Source: Phytopythium helicoides (lineage: Eukaryota > Oomycota > Peronosporomycetes > Pythiales > Pythiaceae). From it: a stretch of DNA of 64,000 bases. This document shows, one piece after another, positions 30,966-42,600 of this stretch. The position numbers and the translations under genes were made by a program. Location: positions 62,001-126,000 of the forward strand of contig JANFNE010000065.1 of the NCBI GenBank assembly GCA_024867545.1, in the 5' to 3' direction. Position 1 is the first letter of the stretch, and every line of letters begins with the position of its first letter. The notes under the pieces were generated by a model. It worked only from the letters and a program-made list of their open reading frames with translations, had not been told where the DNA came from and did not search any database.

Positions 30966-32154
30966 CTATCGGTAGTTGGCGGCACCGGCACCTGAAAGAC
31001 GCGCCTTGCGGGCCGTGGCCTTGGAAATGACGGTCTCAGCTACGGAGAGGCTGCTAACGATGGAACTTGCGTCCGAGCCCGTGTCCTTGCGGCGTGAGAC
31101 CGAGCTCTTGACACTCTTGGCGACCGACGCGGAGCTCGAGAGCGACGGCGCCGTCTTGTAAACTTCGCGAGCGGTGCCGGGCTTTTTGCTCGGGTCGGCC
31201 GGGCGTCGTGGGAGCGGGATTCCTTCGATGTGGTCTGGGTACTCTTCTGCGAAGTCGGCCATGCCACCCGTGAGCACGTAGATATTGTCGAAGCCGCGCT
31301 GCACGAGCGTGTGAGCTGTCTGCGTGACGGTCTTTTCGTCGAGGTCGTACAGAATGATGAGCTTGGCCTCATCGTTCTTCTGCAATGCCCACGAGTACCA
31401 CAAGATCGAGCTGTCAACTTACAGATCCATCACTACACCACGAAACCAATGCCGACACGTACGAACTGATGCATCTCTGGAAGCAAGTAATCGCGGTTCA
31501 GGAACGCTGCTGGGTAGCTCTTGGCGCGGTGAATGCGGTTCACGGCAAACTCCTCGCGAGGTCGTGTGTCGAGGATGAGGTAGGGCGGATCGTAGTCCTC
31601 CTTTTCGTCTGCCTCGTAGCTCACGATGCGAGGACCCGAGCTGCGTGCCGTCGAGCAGTGTTCGCTGTTATTTCCCTCCGCGTCTGCCGCGGGCACGCGC
31701 TCCATCTTGAACGAGCCGTCGCTTCCCTTTACCATTCGCGCGACCATTTCGGGCTCCGTTGGCGATGCCGATCCTGTGTCCTCGTACTCGGTGAAGAGCT
31801 CAGCAAGGCACTTGCATGTCACGCGGCGGAAGGCTTCGTCTCGGCGCTTCAGAAACTCCTTGGCGGCTGATTGAAAGCCGAGTGTACAGTGTGAGCTTTT
31901 AAGCCTACTTCAATGCCAAGGCGCAAAATGACGAGGCACAGAGAGACTCACAGATGAGCCGCACTTTGTTGACCGTGTTGCCCGAGTCGATCTTGCTCTG
32001 CGTGTTCTTGTACTTTGGATTCTGAGGAATACGCTTCTCCATCACCTGGGGTCACGCCACCCATGCGTTAGCTCGCGAATGATAAAGTGCAAGACCAAAG
32101 TCTCGATATGCGAAGACGCACGGAGAGAGCGGGCTTGGGCCTGGCGCGGTGCAT
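30966..32154 (-). CDS. CEP41: CEP41-like centrosomal/ciliary rhodanese-domain protein
   Basis: Proposed exons: complement(join(30966..31417, 31459..31866, 31952..32045, 32122..32154)), 328 aa. The start [21 protein letters not shown] followed by [15 protein letters not shown] matches the CEP41 N-terminus in order and spacing. The rhodanese domain has [12 protein letters not shown] and [12 protein letters not shown]...[11 protein letters not shown], and lacks an evident catalytic Cys. CEP41 helps deliver the tubulin polyglutamylase to cilia, which fits a flagellated zoospore stage. The C-terminus is Ser/Lys-rich. The third intron (31418-31458) would be only 41 nt; that junction is the weakest part of the model. 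Confidence 0.78.
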
Positions 32155-33089
32155 TGTAGAGCTGGAGAGTGAGGCGGTGGCGCTTGGCGGCAAAAAGATC
32201 AAATGGGAAAACTCGAAGAGCACCTGCTGGCAGGATGGCGATAAGACACTCGAGGATAATTTGGGAGCGAACTTGGCTACTCCCAAATTCGGAGCGAGCT
32301 ATATCTGGACTGCATTGTTTGCTGTTGTTGGAAATGCAACGAATAATGCATGGGCAAGTGCGTTCCTCGTGTCTTCCTTCATTTCTCTTTCCTTGCGTGT
32401 CAAGGTATCTTGTTGAGCTTGACCGAGTAGCTGACTTTGCATCTGCTTATCTGGAAGACTGGCTTGGGAGTGAAAAACAATTCCACACATGAGTAGTGAG
32501 GCGTGAATATTGGTGAGCCAAACAAGAGCACTGCTCGATCTATCGGCGTGAACTCGACGGTCGTTCCCTTCAAGCAGACTAGTGTTTGGTGAGGTGTCAG
32601 ACTTTTGCTTGACACGGGCACTTGAACGATAGTCCTGCCACCACAGTCATGACAATCATCAAGGACTTCGGTGGTCATTTCGAGAAACGACGGCGGTGGT
32701 GCGCAAGATGCTGCTGTTGTGGCGATGCTTCTCCTTGAGGTGACCAACCGAACAAGTGCGACTTCCGCTCAAAGGCAGGCTAAAGGCTCGCATCCACACG
32801 AGCTGCACGCTTTTGAGCTGGCGAGTTTCGATCAGGACAACGAGGACAGATGACGAAGCGCGGTTCGGATGGAAAAAAATCTCTGCCAGGCCACCCGCCT
32901 TTACCTCGTTCGCACATCCGATCCCGACACTGTCGACTACTTGTCGAAGGGAAAGGAAAGGAACGCCCAGTCCATCAAGTTTTCCTCTAGATACATTAGA
33001 TCGACGGCAGGACGCGTCCTGCGACGCGTCCGCGCGCCGACATTGAACATGCACGCACACACTACCCTGGTGCCCCTGGGCCGGAGCGC
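32155..33089. other. Gene-poor stretch, no gene identified
   Basis: About 935 bp. Open frames of about 110 codons exist on both strands (32087-32416 plus, 32400-32747 minus), but neither shows family motifs or plausible intron borders. It is somewhat AT-richer than its surroundings. Confidence 0.45.
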
Positions 33090-33432
33090 TCACTTGACCT
33101 TCTTGAGGTCCTTGGCGATCTCCTCCTGCAGCGCGGAGGCGAACTCGCGCGCCTTGGGCGCGGCCTTCTGGATCATGGAGGAGAGCGAGTCGGCGCCCGT
33201 GGACGCGAGCGTCTTGGCGTCCTCGACGTGGTAGTGGGTCTTGAGCGCGAAGCGCTGGAAGGCGCGCGAGTTGGCCAGCGCCTTGACGGCCACGTCGTTG
33301 ACCACGTAGGACACCAGGCGCTGGAAGAACGACATGCTCGACTTGGAGGACGACGACGACGGCTTCTTCTTGGCTGGCGGGCGAGTTGCGGTTTGACATC
33401 TTGCGTCGCAGCGCTTCCAGAAGCTCGTACAT
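33090..33432 (-). CDS. Small helical protein of unknown function (one frame break)
   Basis: From ATG 33432: MYELLEALRRKMSNRNS, then PPAKKKPSSSSSKSSMS-type Lys/Ser linker, then FFQRLVSYVVNDVAVKALAN, FQRFALKTHYHVEDAKTL and an amphipathic tail ending LQEEIAKDLKKVK at TCA 33090-33092 on the plus strand. About 113 aa. The N-terminal piece and the rest are in different frames; one extra base near 33375 explains it. I do not recognise the family. The helical C-terminal half suggests a membrane-peripheral or scaffold protein, which is a guess. Confidence 0.5.
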
Positions 33433-33522
33433 GGTGTGCGCCACATGAACGCCGTACCCACCACTTTGGACTGGATGTTTGTATGGTTGGTAATAAACCG
33501 TCAGCTATTTTTTTTCGTACCG

Positions 33523-33669
33523 CCTCGAGGTTTTATTTTGAAAACACCTTGAGGTGTTTTGGAAAACCCTTATCACTACATGAAAAACCTGAGGTTTTAT
33601 GAAAGAATTCGAATCGGAACGGCGACTAGCAAAATACCAAAACCTCGATGTGGGATACGAAAACCTCAG
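33523..33669. repeat. Cluster of AAAACCT/AGGTTTT palindromes
   Basis: Five copies of a CCT-n-AGGTTTT-like core in 147 bp, in both orientations: 33523-33534, a 9+9 bp hairpin at 33541-33560 (AAAACACCT-TG-AGGTGTTTT), a 7+7 bp palindrome at 33585-33599 (AAAACCT-G-AGGTTTT), 33640-33647 and 33660-33668. They sit between the divergent small gene and the Rieske gene. Confidence 0.7.
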
Positions 33670-33896
33670 TTGGTACATAAGGTGTTTGGTAGCAGTATCG
33701 TGGGGGATGGTTATATTTCAAGATCTTGGAGATTGGCATGTCCTTTGGAAACCGATCGACCCATCCATCCAGTCTGACAGGTTCCGCGGCGTGTTCTCGT
33801 CCCCACACAGCCTCACCACCAAAAAAAAACGCAAGGGCGCGCCGCCCCCCCTTCCGGCACTCAGACTCCTGCCAAGAGAGAGCCCGTCGGCCCGCC

Positions 33897-34629
33897 ATGA
33901 TGCTCTCGAAGCTCGCCCAGTCGCTCGCGCCGCGCACCGCGCAGGGCCTGGCCGGTACGGTAGCTTGGCTCGCAAAGGCGCCGCCTTGCGACAACTGACG
34001 AATGTTGGAACCCAAAACGCGCAGGCCGCGTGCCCGTGGCCGCCATGAGCACCAAGGCGCCCGCCGTGGACACGTACGAGTCGCCGGACCACTACTTCGA
34101 GAAGGACCGCATCTCGAGCGCGGACCCGTCCAAGCGCGCGTTCACGTACTTTATGCTCGGCGGCGCGCGCCTGGCGTACGCGACGGCGGGCCGCCTGGCC
34201 GTGATCAAGTTCGTCGGCTCCATGAGCGCCTCGGCCGACGTGCTGGCGCTCGCCACGGCCGAGTTCGACCTGAGCAACATCGACCCCGGCGCCACGGTCA
34301 CGGTCAAGTGGCGCGGCAAGCCCATCTTCATCAAGCACCGCACGCAGAAGGAGATCGACATCTCGAACGACGTCAACGTGTCCAACCTGCGCGACCCCGA
34401 GACGGACGCCGAGCGCGTCAAGAACCCCGAGTGGCTCGTCGTGCTCGGCGTCTGCACGCACCTCGGCTGCGTGCCCACGTCCAACGCCGGCGAGTACGGC
34501 GGCTGGTTCTGCCCGTGCCACGGCTCGCACTACGACCTGTCGGGCCGCATCCGCAAGGGCCCGGCCCCGCTCAACCTCGAGATCCCGCCCTACCAGTTCA
34601 TCGAGGACAACAAGATCCTTCTGGGCTAG
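33897..34629 (+). CDS. Rieske iron-sulfur subunit of the cytochrome bc1 complex
   Basis: Exons 33897-33954 and 34025-34629, 220 aa. A short Arg/Ser presequence ([18 protein letters not shown]) fits mitochondrial import. Then come the transmembrane region ([14 protein letters not shown] onward) with the flexible hinge, and the cluster-binding motifs CTHLGC and CPCHGSH, complete with both Cys pairs and both His. The sequence [17 protein letters not shown] near the end is the conserved Pro-rich loop. The subunit passes electrons from ubiquinol to cytochrome c1. The only intron (70 nt) falls in the presequence. Confidence 0.95.
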
Positions 34630-35215
34630 GCGAGCGGCTGGCGCGCGAGTGCTTTGCGGCGCGTGAGTCCCTCACCCGTCGGATCCTCGCCGGCTTTTTA
34701 ACCGTAGAGAAGCCTGCATGAGGGACGGGTGGACCGCCGGCCGCCGGATCAAGCGTTGGTCTGGCGGCTCTAGGACCTCGGGCGGACTCCGCTCGGCGAG
34801 CATGAGGGTAACGACCGGAGCAATGGAAATGATTGAATACGCAAAGATTGGCTTGATAACGTTCCTGGCGGTCCCTCCATTCAAGTGCGAGGTGCTTGCT
34901 TCGCCACCACCCGAATTCTAATCGCTTCGTTATGACCGCACCATGAGACCGCCACCAACGCCTGCAACGCAATGCAATGCGGTGCTTGCACGCTCCCTCC
35001 AGCAGCGCCCCGCCCCGCCCCCGCCCCGCCTTCCCCATCTTCCAGCAAGCAACGTGTCGCACTGCGCTCGCCGCCAGGAGAATTTGCGGCGCGATCGTCT
35101 TGAACTGAGTATACCACCCCGCCCACCTCACCCTGCGAGCCGCCCGCCGGCCAGTCACAGTCGACTCGACTCGCCCAACGTCAAGCGTCTCCGCCGCCTC
35201 CCCTCCCCTCCCGCC
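34630..35215. other. Intergenic, no gene seen
   Basis: About 586 bp between the Rieske and amino-acid-kinase genes. A long open frame on the minus strand crosses it, but it overlaps the coding sequence on both sides and has no protein features. The stretch before the ATG at 35216 is C-rich. Confidence 0.5.
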
Positions 35216-36297
35216 ATGAGCCTGCAGCAGGACGAGCAGCCCGCCGAGGAGCCGCGCCGCGAGCTCAAGCGCGCGCGCACCATCCTGGTCAAGGTGGGCA
35301 CGGAGATCGTCGAGTCGGCCGACGGACTGCTGGCCATGGGCCAGATCGGCTCCATCATCGAGCAGATCGCGTCGCTGCACATGATGGGCCACAACGTGGT
35401 GCTCGTGTCTAGCGGCTCGATCCCCATCGGCCGCATGCAGCTGCACCGCCAGTACCTGCTCTCGGGCTCCATGCAGGTGCGCGCGAGCTGCTCCCATCCG
35501 TGTGTCGCGTAGCTGCTGACTCCTGACGTTGGCGTTGCGGGCGGCAGTCGCACCTGGGCGGACGCCTCGTTGGCGGCAAGGTCAACTTCTTCGAGAAGGC
35601 CATGGCAGCGGCCGGCCAGTCGGGCCTCCAGGCGCTCTACGAGATGCTCTTCGCGCAGTACCACCTCGCCTGCTCGCAGATCCTCGCCTCGGACGCCGAC
35701 TTCCGCCAGCCGCGCGTGCGCGAGAACCTCAAGAAGACGGTGCGCACGCTGCTCGGCGTCGGCATCATCCCCATCATCAACGAGAACGACGTCATCACGG
35801 CGCGCAAGACGCCGCTGGCGCTCGGCGACAAGATCGCCTGGGACAACGACTCGCTCGCCTCGCTCTTCGCGCAGGAGATCGGCGCCGACCTCTTCATCAT
35901 CCTCACGGACGTTGACGGCTTCTTCAAGCTCTCTCCGGCCACGGGCGAGCGCCAGCTGATCGACGAGTTCCGCGCCGGCGATGCTGCCAAGGTCGTCACG
36001 GTGTCCGACTCACGCGTCGGACCTATCGGCCAGAAGGACAAGCTGCACGCGTGCCTGCGCGTCGTTGACAGCGGTGCTGTCCGCGCGGCGGTGGTCGCCA
36101 AGGGCGAGCCTGGGGCTCTGCTGCGCATTGTGCGGCGCGAGAACGTTGGCACCTTCTTCGCGCTGCGCAAGGGCGAGCGCTTCAGCGCCGGCGCGTTGCC
36201 GTACGCTGACCCACTCTACTCGGACATCCTGCACGGCGACAGCGACGGCGATGACGATGAGGATGTGGCCCCCGCCGCACCGCGCAGCAAGCTCTGA
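35216..36297 (+). CDS. Glutamate 5-kinase-like amino acid kinase
   Basis: Exons 35216-35476 and 35548-36297, 336 aa. Amino-acid-kinase fold: ILVKVGTEIVES at the first strand, VVLVSSGSIPIG, AAAGQSGLQALYE, PIINENDVIT, DKIAWDNDSLASLFA and DLFIILTDVDGFF. These match glutamate 5-kinase and the N-terminal half of plant P5CS, which phosphorylates glutamate in proline synthesis. There is no PUA domain and no fused reductase, so the gamma-glutamyl phosphate reductase must be encoded elsewhere. The C-terminus is a short acidic tail. SSGS replaces the usual SSGA at the glycine-rich loop. Confidence 0.8.
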
Positions 36298-36422
36298 GCT
36301 ACGAGCACTAGTGCTGGCTGCGCTATAGATATGAGGAGAGGGACATCGATAGACGCGGGCACAGTCATAGCAGCCCGATCAAATGATACACACCTTTGCA
36401 TCCGTACACGACTCTCGATGCG

Positions 36423-37431
36423 TTATTGGTCGCAACACGCAAGGCCCGCTTTCTTCTTCGACTTGCTCTTGCCCTCGTTCTCGTCCAGGCGGAACGACTG
36501 CAGCGGCTCAACGCGGCGGTTCTGCGCCTGTAAGCGCTCGCGCCGCGCCTGGTCGTGGTCGTAGATAGCCACGATGAGCTGCTCGAACGCGGCACAAACG
36601 TTGACGCCCGTCTTAGCCGACGCGCGTTGATTTAGCACGCCAAGCTGTGCGGCGGCTTGCTCGTGTAGCGAGCGTGAGACGAATCCAGGCATCTCTTCTT
36701 CATCAACGTCGCCTGCCCCGGCGCCACCGCTCGCAAACTTTGGGTCCAAATCCACCTTGTTGCCCACGAGCATGACGCAACTTGTCAACGAGCTGCTCGG
36801 GTCCGCCTGCGCGCGCAGCTCTCGCAGCCAGTGCTCCTGCGCGTTGTCGAATGTCGTGCGGTTGCTCACATCGTACACCACAAGCGCCCCAGCCGCGCGT
36901 CGATAGTGCCTGCTCGACCGTGAAACGAGAGTACCCATCAGCATTGCATGTTCTCGCAGGTCTCTCTCCAAAGAAGCGCTACGAACGAGCTCGTAATGGC
37001 GCGATACCGCTCCTGGCCGGCTACACACAGCATCACATCCTCATCAGTCAGCTTACAGGCGGCTAGGAGTCGTCAAGGAACGCACCGGTGTCCCAGATCT
37101 GGGCCTTGATGCGCTTGCCGGTCACAGGGTGCAGCACGATCTTGGTGCCGAACTCGACGCCGATGGTGGGCTTACGCACCGCCGAGAAGGCCGTAGACAC
37201 GCCCTGCGCGTCCGTCGGCACGCCCTCGACCGCGTCCGCGGCCACGAACGTCGCTAGCAGGTTGGTCTTGCCCACGCCAGGGTCCCCCACGAGCACCACT
37301 GTCGGCGTTCAGCGCCGCGTCACGGGGCGAGCATGAGCGCTACGGAGCCAAAAAGACACCCACGGAGAGCGCAGAGAGCGCTTGTCATGCTGCGTACCTT
37401 TGTACAGCTCGTCGTAGAGCTGCTGGTCCAT
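36423..37431 (-). CDS. Rab-like small GTPase with insertions
   Basis: Exons complement(join(36423..36909, 36987..37020, 37086..37298, 37398..37431)), 255 aa. GTPase motifs: P-loop GDPGVGKTN, switch-I Thr in [32 protein letters not shown] and SAKTG. The C-terminus CCDQ is a double-cysteine prenylation site, so membrane attachment is expected. It is longer than a typical Rab (about 200-220 aa) because of an insertion between P-loop and switch I and a Gly/acid-rich one after NKVD. One 77-nt intron uses a GTTCGT donor. A Rab function in vesicle traffic is inferred; the subfamily was not assigned. Confidence 0.82.
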
Positions 37432-39075
37432 GGCGGCCGCGAGTGCCGAGCCGACGCTTGAGCCTCCTTGCTGGTCGGCGGGCGGAGGTGCTGTTGAACC
37501 CAGAAGGCGCTTTGTGCACCACTTGAAGCGTCGGCTATGGTCCGGTATACATGGGGTGGGCGTGTGTAATCAGGTGTCGAGCTTCAACGTGCTTGTGGGC
37601 GCCTGCAGCAACGACTAGCCTGGGGTGGTCGATTGCGAAAGAAGTCTTGGCGCTGGCCTCGATGGATTCGATGGAGCTCGGCTCTCTCTCTCTCTCTCTC
37701 TCTCTCTGGACCTGATCAAGAGGCATTTTTTTTTCCGCTCCGGACCAGCTTGCATGGAGATGCTCGACCAACTCGGATAGATTCGGCGAGCTGCCCAGCG
37801 GCGTTCAGTGGAGCGAAGCTCTGGGTTCACCAGACACCACCCATGGTCGCCGTCGGCTATCGATCTACTCTGCTGCACCGTCTTGAGCGGACCTTCCACG
37901 GACAGCAACCCGTCGACGAGCCATGCGGTTGTAGCTCGAGGAGATTCACTCACTCGAGCCAGCTGCCCCTTTCGTTCCTTGCCGTGCAACAGAGTGGCAT
38001 CGGTGTCACCAGGCCTCATCGCCCTCGGACAAGCGAGCGTCGCAGCCAGCAATGCGTGGGATCGCCCGCCGTCGGAGGCGTTCGCCACTACTGGGTCCGT
38101 GATTGGGTGGATGGTGCACACGCCGGGCGTGGGTGGCTCCAATCAGAGCCGGCGGGGCACGCCGGTAAGACGCGTGGGCAAAGCCGTCGCTCGCGAGGTG
38201 TCGAGCTGATGCGGACGGCTGACGGGTGTTGCCCAGGCGTGTGCCAACGGTGTGCAATGGAGGCGGCAGAGTGTCACAAGAGTGGCGCTCTGGTCGACGG
38301 GCAGCCTACCATAAGCCTCACGACACAACACGCAGGTTGAACAGGGTAATCTCACTCGTGCAGGGCAGATGGCATGCGTGCGCTCGCGATCGCTGCGAAC
38401 TCCCATGCGGCGGCTATAACAACCGGTCCGAACACGGAATCTCGGTGATACTCACGCGATGCCAGCTGTGCCCAGCGGATCACAGCTGCTGATCGACTGA
38501 CTGAGACCGACCAGCACAGGGGCCAGCAGGACCAGCCCCGCCTCGGATTGCTCGCGAGGGCGAGCCCAAGCAGGTCCGTGCCATCGGCGTCAGCCGCGTT
38601 CGCTTGCAGCGAGGTGATAGCAATCGCGAGCCGCCCGTTGTCGCCGAGCGACAAAGCTCTCTCACTGCTGTCCATCCAAGTGCTCGTCACCTCTCTCTCC
38701 TACTGGCGCTGAGTATGCCGCACCAAAAATCTGCGGACATTTTCCCCTTCAAATACGCTACCACGGCAAATGCCGACGCTCCTGCCGGCCATCGCCTTCC
38801 GCCGCATGGGCCCCTGGCTGCGTCGCCAGCTCGCGGCGCTCGCGTTCCGTCCGCGTCAATGCGTCCGCGCGCCAATCGCGCGCCGCGGCGGCCGCTCGTC
38901 AAGGCTCCGAAATGTCCATTTGCAACGTCTCGGCATGCAGCAACTTCAACGCCCGTCCCCTTCTTCTCCATACGGTACGCGCCGCCGCCGCCGCGGAATC
39001 AACTGCAAACGCCGCTCCCCTCCTCACTCCCTCACTCGCCATCTCGCCGGCCGCCGCGCAGTCCGCCCGCTCGCC
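37432..39075. other. Gene-poor region, about 1.6 kb
   Basis: No gene I can support. Two unassigned open frames look mildly protein-like: 37808-38209 on the plus strand (133 aa, Ser/Ala-rich) and 38352-38690 on the minus strand (112 aa, Ala-rich). Neither has a recognised motif and they may be remnants. Confidence 0.4.
37682..37705. repeat. (CT)12 microsatellite
   Basis: A perfect dinucleotide run of 24 bases upstream of the Rab-like gene, followed about 20 bp later by a T8 run. Confidence 0.95.
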
Positions 39076-39498
39076 ATGCTGCCCGCCCCGCAGTCGCTGC
39101 CCGCCCGGCCCTGGGCCGCCGCGCCGGCCGCGTCGCCGCCCGCGGCCCCGCGCGCCTCGCCCGCCTCGTTCCAGCAGCTGCGCGCGCGCCACAAGGCCGC
39201 GAGCTTCTCGACGCGCGAGCGAGACGCCGAGGCGCGCAGCTCGCCGCCCGTGCCCATCCCGCCGCGCTGCCGCCGGTGGAGCGCCAGCGACTCGCTGCCG
39301 GCCACGAACGACGCGCCGGAGGCCAGCGCCGGCAGCTCGGCGCAGCGAGAGGCGCAGCTCTGGGACGACTGCTGGCACCTCAAGCTCTCGCTCGAGGCGC
39401 GCGAGTCGTTCGAGGCCGCCGCCAGCGCCGCCGCGTCGGCCACGGACGACAGCAGCGAGCTCGAGCCCGCAGAGCTCTTCGAGATGGACGACCTGTGA
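39076..39498 (+). CDS. Small protein of unknown function
   Basis: Intronless, 140 aa from ATG 39076. Pro/Ala-rich start (MLPAPQSLPARPWAAAP), a middle with RARHKAASFSTRERDAEAR and RCRRWSASDS, and an acidic end with EAQLWDDCWHLKLSLEARES and ELEPAELFEMDDL. No family recognised. The RRWSAS sequence resembles a basophilic kinase site and the acidic LFEMDDL end resembles a short protein-interaction motif; both are inferences. The frame is open further upstream, so the start could be earlier. Confidence 0.45.
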   Translation: MLPAPQSLPARPWAAAPAASPPAAPRASPASFQQLRARHKAASFSTRERDAEARSSPPVPIPPRCRRWSASDSLPATNDAPEASAGSSAQREAQLWDDCWHLKLSLEARESFEAAASAAASATDDSSELEPAELFEMDDL

Positions 39499-39633
39499 GC
39501 ACCCACGCTCGGATTCCGAACCCTCGACTGTATCATTATATATGCGCGCGCGGCGAGCAGAAGCTGCCGCGGGCCTCGCTCTAAAACTCGTAAACACCAT
39601 CTAATCGCACCGACACCGCTCTCTATACGTACG

Positions 39634-42600
39634 CTACTTGGTCTCGAGCAGCCTCCGAGCAGCCTGCTGCACGTGCGCGTGGCGAGCTCGCAGCGCCTCG
39701 ACCCGCTCGCGTCGCATGCTTGCAGCGATATTCAGCACAGCGTCCTCCAGCAGGTGGTGCGCCACAGCAGGTGATAGCTGTTGACGCCACGAGCGGAACG
39801 CAGAGAGAACGCGGCGGCCGAGGCGCCAGTTTGCCACCACGGCGCGCTTCAGGAGCTGCTCACGAGGGTTCTGAGAAGCTGGTCTCGCGTACGAGGTGGT
39901 GGTACGTCTCCAGGTCATGAGCGCACTGTGCACCGTCGGGCCATGTGTGAAAGTGTCAAAAGAGGTTTGACGCAGCCAGCGACAAACTGCATGATAGAGC
40001 AGCATCTGTCGAGTCACGACAAACTCGAGGCATTGGCATGAGCAACTAGGAGGGTGAAGTAGCGCCACGTCAGTCCGAACAAACGACGGGGAGCGATGGG
40101 GAAATGTCTGTGGTTGCAATAGGTCTCCTGTCCCTTCCACTTCGCGTTGATGGGCTGCTGTGCGATGATTGCGACCAGGGGTAGAGGGTCCCAACACGCC
40201 AAGCTCCACCATGGGCCAATACGACTCTGGGTTCTCCACATCCGCATCACACTCTGTGGCGGAAGCCGTCGAATCACTTGAGCCGGCTGAATGCTGTGCC
40301 AGCAACTCGATGATGTCAAAGTGGTGAACGATAGGCTCGTGGCGAATAACCGCGAGGTGGGCGAGGGCGGCTGCATCAAGTCGACCTCTAGCATTCTCAA
40401 GTTCGTCATCGCTCCTCAGTTGTGTCAAGTGGTCTTGTGAGCTTCGATCGTCATCGCCGTCGTTATTTTGGATGTATCCATTATCGTTATCTTCTACAAT
40501 GCTTGCTTCGGTGACGACCACGCATATCAGCATACGAGTCGTATTGATCCCGGAACCATGATGGCAGCGGTAGGATACAATGCATGACCTTTGCGTGCCC
40601 GCAAAAGCTACATAGCGGCACTGTTGTTGCTTCTGGTGCATGCTCATCCGAAGCTGTTGGCGGCTCGAAACCCTTGCATGCGCACGCTCCCGACTCCGCG
40701 TCGCAGTGAAGAAATGCGTGCGATCGAAGCTTCATCAGCAACGCTTTCACGATTAGCCGACTCGGCCGACTCGGGACGAGGTTGAGTGCGTAGTAGAAAC
40801 CCGCTTGACCTTCGTACTCGGCTTCTAGTCGACAGGTAGCGTGCTGGATCAGAAAACACGCGTTCTCAAGTCGCCCAGACGCCAGAGCATACATTACTGG
40901 CGTGTTTCCGTAGCAATCGAGAACATTGATATCGCATCCTTGGATGGATAGAATTCGAGTTATCAGTTGACTGGCAAGAAGTGAGTTGCGAATACGCGCA
41001 GCATGATGCAAGATGGTGATGTCAGCGCCGTCACCAGCTAGTCTTCCAGGTGGAAACCCTTGGTCAAGAAGGAGAAGCAGTATATTTGCATAGACATCAC
41101 CTATCGATCGGCGTGCAGCGAGATCGATGCAGGCTGCTGTTTCTTCTGAGAGCAAGGCAGATACATCACGCTTAGAAAGTAACCACTGAATAGCGCCAAA
41201 TGCACCACAAGAAATGCAAGTCAGTAGTAGCTCGCCAAATGACTGGTTCAGCTGCGTGCTAGATAGACTCAAATCGGCAAGGATGGCAAGCTGGCGTGCG
41301 TGGTTCAACTTGCATGCGATTATCCAGTCGTCAACAATGCTTGGACCATCAGAATCGGTCATGGATCGCGGTGAATCTGAAGATTCAAGTGATGTCCTGA
41401 GTTCATTGTCGAGCAGAACCGCGCGGAGCAATCCAAAAGTGTGTTGCGCCATCCATGGATTGTCTCGTTTTATCGGAAGTAAGCGAGATATCTCCCGATG
41501 CCCCAGTAGACGAGCAATCGTGCGTGGGTCCGCACCATCCACATCATTTACTTCATCAAAAAAACATGCGTGTCGTCCTTCCGGAGACGAAATCAACGTT
41601 AATGCAGCACCAAGGACGCGAACAGCATTCCATCGTGCACAAGCATATACGAAGCGAGCCCGTACACACCATTGGAAAAGCCCCCTTTCTCCAAAAACGC
41701 GGGTTTTATCATCATAACTCTCTGCCGCGTCTCTGTCCTCGTGAGTATCAACTCGCCGACCTTCTTGTGCCTCTAACTCTGCAATACGGCTCAGAAGCCG
41801 AAGCGCCAATTGTTCGTGATCGATTGGGATGAGGTGGTGCAGCAGCAACCATTGCAGCGATTCAAGCTCTAGAGGCGCGGATTTTCCGTGCGGACTAATA
41901 GTGAGATCATGCGGGAGCGCAAAAAGATCATTTATGAAACCGTTCAGATTGCTGATGCGTCCATCATCTCGCATCAGTGGTGCTTCAGATACCAGTTCAA
42001 TGGCAGCTGCAGCCATCAGGTTTCGCCAAAAACTCCACACACTATCGGGCGACATGGAGATTGTTTCGAATAACTGTATGAATAACATCTAGCCGCCGAT
42101 GGAAAATCAGCCACTGCTCGAGTCGTCTCGAACCAACGCGAACAGACTTCAACTCTTCAGTTAGTCGAGACACGAGATCAAATCCATCGCACTCACCGTT
42201 TTGTTCTTGAAAATCTGTCACTACTAACACTATGCATCGTTGAATAAGAGTGAATGGTAGATTGTACGCACAAGCACAGACGATTGATCGCGCTGTGATG
42301 GCTACTTTAGCTTCTTTATGGTCAGCTTTTGTTGTGAGTTTGGTCAGCCAGAGACATAGATATTCGTCCTTGAAGTAATGAGTCTGGGGCGGCGTCATTG
42401 TCAGTCTACGTATCCCAACCTCAAATGCCTTGAAAAACCTTGTCAACAGACAGCCTTACGGCACAGAACTTTAGATCCGATTCAAGGGTGTCAGTTGCTG
42501 CCTCAAATAGTCCACAAGAAATGAGTCGCTCGACTGAGATGCTAGAGCTTCTTATACCCTGAGACCGGAGCAAGTTCATACTGCTCACAAGAATCTCGTC

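Noticed and set aside
32659..33444. 261-codon minus-strand frame
   Set aside because: Only its first part is the start of the small unknown gene; the rest is a wrong-frame shadow of the same gene.
34598..35497. 299-codon minus-strand frame between the Rieske and amino-acid-kinase genes
   Set aside because: Overlaps both genes and carries no motif; composition suggests a shadow.
37808..38209. Calling the Ser/Ala-rich plus-strand frame a gene
   Set aside because: No start context, motif or neighbour supports it; kept only as an observation.
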